Below are positions 57,029 to 64,000 of a stretch of DNA of 64,000 bases, one piece after another. The position numbers and the translations under genes were made by a program. The first letter of the stretch is position 1. The number at the start of each line of letters is the position of its first letter. Source of the stretch: Plectosphaerella cucumerina (lineage: Eukaryota > Ascomycota > Sordariomycetes > Glomerellales > Plectosphaerellaceae); NCBI GenBank assembly GCA_020746995.1, contig JAGPXD010000003.1, positions 3,658,001 to 3,722,000 of the forward strand, written 5' to 3'. The notes below the pieces were generated by a model that did no database searches, had not been told where the DNA came from, and worked only from the letters and a program-made list of their open reading frames with translations.

Positions 57029-59791
57029 ATGACCATTCAGTTCCGAACCGACGGCATGTTCGACGCAAACACGGCCGCTGGAGATACAGGCATGGCCGAG
57101 TCCATGGCCGTGCAGGACAGTCCGATCAGCCCGTTCTCGGGTCCGGGTGTGTCTGGCAGGGCGGAACCACCTCCAGAAAGTGCCCAGCATCCTGGGACGA
57201 CGGCCCCGAACTTGCCGGCAGCCAGCACGGCCCCGTCGACATCTGCACCCCGGAAGCCTCGCGTGGCCCTGGCATGCAAGCGGTGCAAGCGAAGAAAGCA
57301 GCGGGTACGTCTGTCCTCGGATCTGCCCGCAGTTGGGTATGGTAGGGGCTTCAGTGTGTGGCCTTCGGCTGACTTGCCCAGTGTGACGGTGTCCACCCCA
57401 TCTGCAGGTCCTGCGAAAGGGCAGGAGTAGCATGCGTCTATGAGCGAACGCTGCGTCCACAATACCCTGGCGGAAAGTCATTGTGAGTTCAGCTACTGAT
57501 CTGTCCTGGCCGATGATGCTCATCTTAGACAGGTACATCAACGCACTCGAGGAGAGGATCGCATTCCTGGAGGCACGACTTCCAGGCCATGCCGAGGATC
57601 ACTTTGATGCTGGGCCAGAAGACCAATCTAAAGCCCCCAAAAAGCCGAGTGTCTCTTCTCAAACTCCACGCCGAGAGTCGTCTCGCCACTCGAATGCGGG
57701 ATCCATCTCGGAAGACCTCGACCATGAGGATCGCACATCTCTCGTTGACGGTGTTGCATACTTATCACTCTATGCGTCCGGTACCACTGACACGACCCCA
57801 GAGCCTTACTATGTGGGCTCGAGCTCAGGGGCCACCATTGCCCGCATCATACAGTCTTCGATCTTCAAGAGTCCAGGGGGCAGACCGAAGTCGTTGAGTG
57901 CCCATGGCGCCCCAACTGGGATGCGTCCGCCACCACCGCCTCTCTCGACATACTCCGACGATCACGTTTCGGACTTTCCCGACCACGAGCAAGCCAAGAT
58001 GCTGTTCGATGTCTTCTTTGAAAGGATCCACACTCGATGGCCGCTTCTCGACCGTGTCGTCTGGACGAAGCTCTTTGACAAGCAGTGGACGCAAGGGGCA
58101 CTGTCCATCATCGAGCGCAGTTTCTTCCACATGATCTATGCGATTACAGGGCGCTTTCTCTCTCTCACGAGGAAGCCATGTGGAGTTGACTCTGAGGTTT
58201 GCTTCACCCTTTCACGAAAGAAGGCACCTGCTGATCTTAGATAGCGCCACTTGATGTCGGCGACGGAGCCCATGGACTACATTCTGGAGCAACATAACTT
58301 GGCAACTGTGCAGTTTCTTCTCCTTCTGGGTGTACACGGACAGAGGTCGCCTTATGGCGCAGGGGCTTGGTCCCAGATTCGATATGCAACTTCTGTTTGC
58401 ATCGAGATGGGGCTTCACAGGAAACGGACCCGGACAGTCTCCCCTGAGCATGCTCGGGATGTTGAGATCCGTCGGCGCATCTTCTGGTCATGCTACTGTC
58501 TAGACCGGGTTACGAGCATTGTGTTAGGTCGTGCATTCGCAATTGCCGACAGGGACATCAACGTCGAGGTATGTTTCAGTCTCTAACTGTAATCCTTTTG
58601 GTCTGACATCTCCAGCTGCCGAGCTCAAGTCCCGAGTTCTGGACCTTGACGCACAAAGAGACCCCCGACCTGTCCCATGGTCAGTGGTCCAACGTCGAGC
58701 CCTTCATCCACATCATCAAGCTTGATCGGATCCAATCTCGCATTCATAAGACGGTGTTCCGCGTGGATCGTGACGTGTTCAACGGCTCATCCGAAGAAAG
58801 GACCAAACTCGACAAGAAGATGGCCGCGATCCGAACTGATCTCGACGACTGGGTGCGAAGTTATCCCAAGACGCCCAAAGATGGAAATAAGATCACCTGG
58901 ATGTACGACCCAGAGAGCGCATACCTAGACGCCAGAGACTTTTACGGAGTGTACGCATGCCTCTTCTCAATCCACGGCACAGCGCTGACATATGACCACA
59001 GACAATACCACAAGGCGGTCCTTTTCCTTTTCACCGTCTTCCTCCCCAGTCTCGACACGTCAGACCCCCGGTTCATTACGAGCGCCCGCTCAGCTGCCTG
59101 CGTTTGCACCGCCTACAAGCGCCTCAACCAGAACAGGACCCTGACCTACACCATGATCTCCCTCCACTCGTGCTTCGTGGCCGGTCTGACACTTGTCTAC
59201 TGCATCTGGCGTGACAAATCTCTCTTCTCCTATGACGCACTGGAGGCCACCCGCGCCTGCTCCCAGAGTCTCACCATCTTTGGCGAGAAGTGGCCTGGTG
59301 CCGTCAAGTACCGCGACATATTCGACGCGCTGTCGGGGAGTCTCTTCAAGACGATTGTCAATCCTGCACCGGCGATGCAGGGGACTGACGGACCTAGGCC
59401 GCTGCAGGTCGACCTGGACACGGACCTTTCTGCCGTGGGCATGTCTCCGCCGGGACAAACGTCGCAGATTCCTGATGCAGCGGCTGACGCGAAGCCTACG
59501 ATGAGCCATATGGTCTCGGACGCCGTGAAAGAGGCGTTCATGGAGGTAGACGAGGAGGCGCCTGGAGGTTGGCAGGGGTGGAGGATGTGGAACGAGATGG
59601 TGCGGGATGATGCATCGGCGTCGGGAAGAATGGACGGCTTTTACCAGGGGCAAGCTGATCTGGGATGGGATGTTGCTGATGGCTCTGGATTCTACGGTGT
59701 CGACCCTGTGCAGGATGCAGCTATGCAGCTGGATGGGGCGATTGATGAAGGTCACTGGGATTTCAGCGGTCTTGGACCCGGCTTGCGGTAG
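57029..59791 (+). CDS. Zn2Cys6 transcription factor with fungal_trans domain
   Basis: Exons 57029-57304, 57382-57482, 57533-58196, 58245-58568, 58616-58950 and 59002-59791 encode 829 residues. Introns are 77, 50, 48, 47 and 51 nt. The binuclear cluster is split by intron 1: Cys83, 86, 93, 100, 103 and 110 in LACKRCKRRKQRCDG...ICRSCERAGVACVY. It is followed by a short coiled coil (YINALEERIAFLEARL) for dimerisation. The middle-homology region includes FFERIHTRWPLLDRVVW, YGAGAWSQIRYATSVCIEMGLHRKR and RRRIFWSCYCLDRVTSIVLGR. The last intron has no stop and keeps frame; splicing gives DFYGVQYHKAVLFLF. The start is uncertain: ATG 57029 and ATG 56837 are both in frame, and the upstream segment looks like leader. 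Its position between an NCS1 permease and an allantoinase-like gene suggests a pathway-specific regulator. Confidence 0.85.
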
Positions 59792-59918
59792 AGTCGACAT
59801 CTCTCTTTTGCTTTTTTTTCTGCTTCATGCACATCAGGCATCTTGTGAAAGAGTTGCAGAAATGTCGAAGATTATGACTGAGGGAACGCTCAACAACTGG
59901 ACTTCCCTTATTCCCCAT

Positions 59919-60963
59919 CTATGCCAGCTGCCCCTTCTTGTAGGGGAACTGCTCCCTAAACGACTCCGCAATCTCCGTCCTCGTCGCGACCCAAACCCCC
60001 TCCTTGGCACCAATGTACTCGACAAAGTCCTTCAGTGCCTTGAACCGTCCCGGCCGCCCAATGATCCGGCAGTGCAGCCCAATCGTCATCATTTTCGGCT
60101 CCCCCGCCTCTCCCTCCTCATAGAGAACGTCAAACGCGTTCTTGATGTGATCGTAGAAACCGCCCGGGTCGCGGAACCCAGTCCCCTGCGTGTGGAACTT
60201 GAAGTCATTACAGTCGTAGCTGTACGGCACCATCAGGCACCCCTTCGGCTTGTCGCTCTCCCTCTCCTGCGGCAGATCAACCCAGTACGGCAGATCGTCA
60301 GCATAGGCATCGCTCGCCCACAGCAGCTCCTCGCCCATCTCCTCGTACACCTGGGGGATGAGGGCCCTGCTCTGCGGCGACGGACGGCCGTAGTACCACC
60401 CCTTGGGCGCGTAGCCGGCCAGCTTCTTCAGGGCGGTGATCCCGTCGCGGATGTGCTGCTTCTCGGCGGCGACGGAGAGGTTGCTGTGGTCGATCCAGCG
60501 GTAGGCGTGGGAAGCGACGTCGTGGCCCTCCTCAACGCAGCGGGTGACGACCTCGGGCTGCTCCTCGACGGCGGAGCCGACGGCGTAGAGGGTGAACTTC
60601 ATCTTGTGGTCGTTGAAGAGCTTGAACAGGCGCCACCAGCCGCGGCGAGAGCCATACTCATACTCCGACTCGCCGCTGTAGTTGCGCTCGTTGATGTCGG
60701 GCGCGGCGGGGTATTCGCGAAGGTTGGTTTCGGAGACGCCATCGCCAAGGAGGACGGAGCGCTCGCCACCCTAGATTTCAGAGTCAGCTTTGACCCTAGA
60801 CTTATCGTGCTGGGCTCTTTCGTACCTCTTCGTAGTTGATGACAAACGACACGGCAATCTTTGCGTTGTTGGGCCACTTCAGGCCCTGGAGGCCCTTCTC
60901 GCCGTATCCCTTGAAGTTGCGCGGGAACGCATAGTCGGGGTGTGCGGCGTACACTTCAGGCAT
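59919..60963 (-). CDS. PuuE-type allantoinase-like protein (NodB/polysaccharide deacetylase fold)
   Basis: Exons 60963-60826 and 60770-59919 encode 329 residues. The 55-nt intron has donor GTACGA and acceptor TAG. The protein lacks a signal peptide, so it is cytosolic and not a cell-wall chitin deacetylase. It opens with YAFPRNFKGYG and WPNNAKIAVSFVINYEEGGER, where the canonical NodB metal motif FDDG is replaced by NYEEGG. The second motif is ASHAYRWIDHS. Later segments are GWYYGRPSPQSR, WASDAYADDLPYWVDLP and MVPYSYDCNDFKF. This set is characteristic of the PuuE branch, described as cofactor-independent allantoinases hydrolysing allantoin to allantoate. Classical fungal allantoinase (Dal1) is an unrelated amidohydrolase. 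It converges on the Zn2Cys6 gene with a 127-bp gap. Several HGATAR sites lie upstream (61213-61460). Confidence 0.83.
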
Positions 60964-61892
60964 GGTGGCGGCTGGTTGATCGATTCAGGGGGCGTGGGCA
61001 CTGTGTCGGTAGCGGTGATGAGGGTTAGGATCGCAAGACGCTCTCCCAACCAGCAGTCATTCTCCCTTTATCCTCTCGATTACATCGCCTGATCGGCAAA
61101 TATGAGCCGTCACCCCTCCATCGGCATCTCCATGACACCTCCCGCACGTCTTCCGAAAGCTTGCTCAGCAGAAAGCTGCCAGATACAGCCCCTCCAATGC
61201 CCCGCCATAGCTTTATCTCCCCAGGCCTTATCATTCCCCAGCGCATCAGGATACTGGCAGGGGGCCGTTCACCCCTGACAGGCGCTAGCGGCAGAGGCGT
61301 CGGCTTGAACTGGACCGCTGGGACGCGGCGTGGCATCCGGATTTCGGGGGTTCGGAGCTTGTTTGACAGGGAACGGCGGGGTTGCGATCGCTGAACCCCA
61401 GATGGCGATAAGGGGAACATCGGAGGGATGCATGCCACGATGCTGCGGGCGCTGGCTGATAAGACGAGGTAGGATTGATGTCACGTCACTGATGTAATGC
61501 GCAAGCTGAAGGAAACGTCGTCGATTGTTCCTGTAATGTGCCTGGAACATCCCAGGACCTCCTGGAAGCTCTTCCCCTAATCTAAAGACCAGCCCGGAGG
61601 TTGCAGGGCTTGATGAGGCCATCGCCATACCAAACCCGCCTGCCCGTTCCCGGCACCCAGCAAAACAACAGTTCAATTACCACAGCAGTTGAATCATAAC
61701 GGTATTTTAATCATCATAACAGCTCACTCAATTGATCTGTTCAATTGACTAACCTGTTTACTTCACATACCTGTTCAACCCAAACAGCAATTCAGTCAGC
61801 GTAGTAGTGTAGTCAATGCTGTAGTCTAGTGAATGCTGATGATGATTCCTCTGTCTAATGATACCGCAATGCTATGCTCAAAGTTATGCAAG
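60964..61892. other. Intergenic with an AT-rich segment
   Basis: This holds the promoter of the PuuE-like gene and the 3' region of the MFS gene. The stretch from about 61.66 to 61.88 kb is visibly AT-richer, with short direct repeats. No gene seen. Confidence 0.45.
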
Positions 61893-63791
61893 TCACTTCC
61901 CCACCTCAGGCCCCTGAACCGCCGCCGCCGCTGGCGCGGCGGTCTTTTCCTCAACAACAGCCTCCTCATCGGCTGGCTTCGTGCCTTTGGTCAACGGTGT
62001 ATCTCCAACCCAGTAAGTCAAGACCAGTCCCACACCGGTGCAAACCACGTAAAAGATGAAAACGTAGTGCAGGCCCAGCATGTATGCGTTGAGGACAATG
62101 GCTCTCTGGCCCTGGCTGAGGTTGAGCTTGTCGAGGGCGGAGATGGACGACGTGAGCCGAGCGAGCTGTGCAGGTGTCTCAAAAATGCCCTCCTCTTGTG
62201 CAAGCTCACCCCTGAGCGTGTTTGAGAGGATCACGCCCGAGATGACCAACCCAAAGGATCCTCCTATTGTCCGGATGAAGTTGCGCAATCCGGTGATAAC
62301 GGCGCGATCCTCGCCACGGCTGTTGGCGTACATCCCCACAAGGGTGGGCTGCAGCGTTAGGCCGATTCCGATACCTTGGACAATGTTAGTTGTGTGTAAT
62401 CCGCATGTTCTTTTTGGAGACGGATAGGTACCTTGAACTATGAGGATGACGATAAGAACACCCAGCTTGGTATGCTCGTCGAACAAAAGGTTGAGGCCAC
62501 CGCCCACTGTCCATAGCAGATAGCCGACGAGAATGGACGGCATGTACCTGTTCGCCCGCTTCATGTAAAGGCCGCAGGCGATGGAGGCGAAGGAACTCGA
62601 GATGACAAGAGCCAGGATGATGGCACCGGCCGCCATCGGCTTGAACTTCAGGACGGACTGGAAGTAGATGGGTAGGTAGAAAAGACCGCCAAAGTAGGCC
62701 AGCCCCGTGAGGAAGGACTGCAGCAGGAGAGCCCAGACGTGGGGAGCGCAGTACAGCCGCAGCGGCATGATGGGGAGGGCGGGGATCTTCCACTCGTAGA
62801 GCACGAAGATGACGGCGAGAACGAGGCCTATGATGGTGGATGCGAGGAAGAAGGCCGATGTCCATGCATGGGTGACGCCGCCTCCCGAGAGAGGGATCAG
62901 GACGAGGAGCGTGGCGGCCATGTTGAGTGCGATGCCTCCGAAGTCGATCTTCTTGACCTTTTCGGCGTGGTTTCCGGCGTGGTGCTTGAGCGGGAGGTAA
63001 AACCTGATGATGAGGGCGGTCGGCACCATCAGGATGGGGATCATCCAGAAGACCCAGCGCCAGGTAGCTCCCTCGACGATAGCACCGCCGAGAAAGGGTC
63101 CGATGCCGTTTCCCAGGGCGATGACTCCTCCAAGAAGGCCTGTAGACGTCAGTTTCGCTGTCCGGCTGCGTGGTACGTCAGGTACCGGGAACGTTGCACA
63201 TTACATACCCTGATATGTTCCACGGTTCTGCAGGGTGGTAATATCGCTGACGATAATCATGACGAGGCTGTTTATACCTCCGCCACCAATACCGGCGATG
63301 GCTCGGCACGCAAAGAGTTGCTGGGCTGTTCGAGCGAAGCCGCAGCCTAGGTCTCCGAAGGCCATGAGTGCGAGGCAGATGAGAAGAAGGTTCTTGCGGC
63401 CAAAGATATCGGACAATCGGCCGTTGATGAGCTGGAACGCGGTGGACGCAATGAGAAACGAAGCGCCGATCCAGGACGTCGCGGCTCCGGTATCGAGGTC
63501 CCTAGCGATAATGGGGGTGGCAGTCGCTACGCTCGTCTGGTCGATGAAGGACACGAACAGGGCAACGGAGAGGGCGGGCATCGCCACGAGAAGGCGCTTC
63601 GTGGTCATCATGTTGCGCTGACCACCGACGCTTTCGACGTCGCTATCGTCTCGGGATCGGTTCGTGGCGGTACCATCCTGCTGCGCTGTAGGGTACGTCC
63701 CGTTTTTTGCGGGCTCATCGTCGCTAAAAGATATTTCTGTTCCGGTCGGGGCGGCGGCGCCGTTCGGGATGGAGGGTGACGACGGCCTCAT
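61893..63791 (-). CDS. MFS multidrug exporter, DHA2 (14-helix) family
   Basis: Exons 63791-63209, 63139-62432 and 62374-61893 encode 590 residues. Introns are 69 and 57 nt; the second has no stop and keeps frame, and splicing gives VQGIGIGLTL. A ~60-residue acidic N-terminus precedes the first helix (LSVALFVSFIDQTSVATATPII). The DHA2 motif A follows: LINGRLSDIFGRKNLLL. Then come GCGFARTAQQLFACRAIAGIGGGGI and the antiporter motif C region GVIALGNGIGPFLGGAIV. About fourteen helices are present, and the C-terminal tail is Glu/Ala-rich. DHA2 proteins export drugs, siderophores or secondary metabolites by proton exchange. No biosynthetic gene is adjacent in this window, so a substrate cannot be named. 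The ATG at 63791 is the first in frame. Confidence 0.9.
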
Positions 63792-64000
63792 CGTTGGGCA
63801 TCTGAGGTGTGGTTGGCGGACAACAGTCGGAGCTGTGACGACAACAGGTCGAAAGCTTTAAGGCACTGGGAAGAGCCGCAGTGTCAAGTCCAGTAGTAGG
63901 CGACGCTTTCCCCGGAAATTTTTGCATCGGCGGAAGGCGAGGAAGCAGCGACTGACGACATGGCAAATGCAGCAATTCGATTCGACGTCACGGCTCCAGA
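63792..64000. other. Upstream region of the DHA2 exporter
   Basis: About 209 bp to the window edge. No gene seen. Confidence 0.5.

Noticed and set aside
59607..60839. 410-codon plus-strand open frame
   Set aside because: It overlaps the end of the Zn2Cys6 gene and is antisense to the PuuE-like gene. Its composition is a mirror of the real coding strand.

Overview
The window is nuclear DNA of a filamentous ascomycete (Pezizomycotina, most likely Sordariomycetes; the order cannot be fixed from sequence reading alone). The evidence is: many 47-105 nt introns with GTRNGT-type donors, CTRAC branch sites and YAG acceptors; fungal-only families (CTF1/FarA Zn2Cys6 regulator, CFEM protein, NACHT STAND protein, MARVEL protein, F-box arrays); and monocistronic genes on both strands. 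Gene models below were assembled by hand from splice signals. In each multi-exon model the exons join in frame and the total length is a multiple of three. I saw no tRNA, rRNA, CRISPR or intact transposon.

Layout. 0-5 kb: C-terminal tail of a gene, a thiol peroxidase of the Gpx3/Hyr1 type, an NmrA-like protein and a GFA/CENP-V-fold protein. 5-11 kb: a NACHT STAND (fungal NLR-like) gene followed on the same strand by a six-exon membrane protein of unknown function. 11.6-15.8 kb: the CTF1/FarA fatty-acid/cutinase regulator, then about 5.6 kb without a recognisable gene. 21.4-26.2 kb: a 1577-residue protein with a POT1/Cdc13-type OB fold at its C-terminus and a second probable OB fold at its N-terminus. 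27.7-33.7 kb: a CFEM-like membrane protein, a DAL5-type MFS transporter and a MARVEL membrane protein. 35.9-39.4 kb: two tandem F-box paralogues, one broken by a stop codon, plus a decayed duplicate of the 3' end of the other. 40-45 kb: a polytopic membrane protein and a DEDDh RNA exonuclease. 45.6-50.8 kb: a secreted His/Cys-repeat protein and a ZIP metal transporter. 52-64 kb: an ABCG half-transporter, an NCS1 permease, a Zn2Cys6 regulator, a PuuE-like allantoinase and a DHA2 MFS exporter.

Two loci look like working units. At 45.6-50.8 kb, the secreted repeat protein and the ZIP ectodomain share one motif (Cys-x8-Cys with internal His/Asp and an aromatic next to the second Cys). In four copies an intron lies at exactly the same codon and phase. 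Zap1-type zinc response elements (ACCTTNAAGGT-like) lie in the DNA between the genes. I propose an extracellular metal-capture and uptake system, analogous to but distinct from the Pra1/Zrt1 zincophore pair. At 54.1-61 kb, an NCS1 permease, a divergent Zn2Cys6 factor and a PuuE-family allantoinase suggest a purine/ureide utilisation cluster.

Other points of interest are a CFEM gene whose unspliced intron would encode a GPI-type tail, and the broken F-box tandem array.
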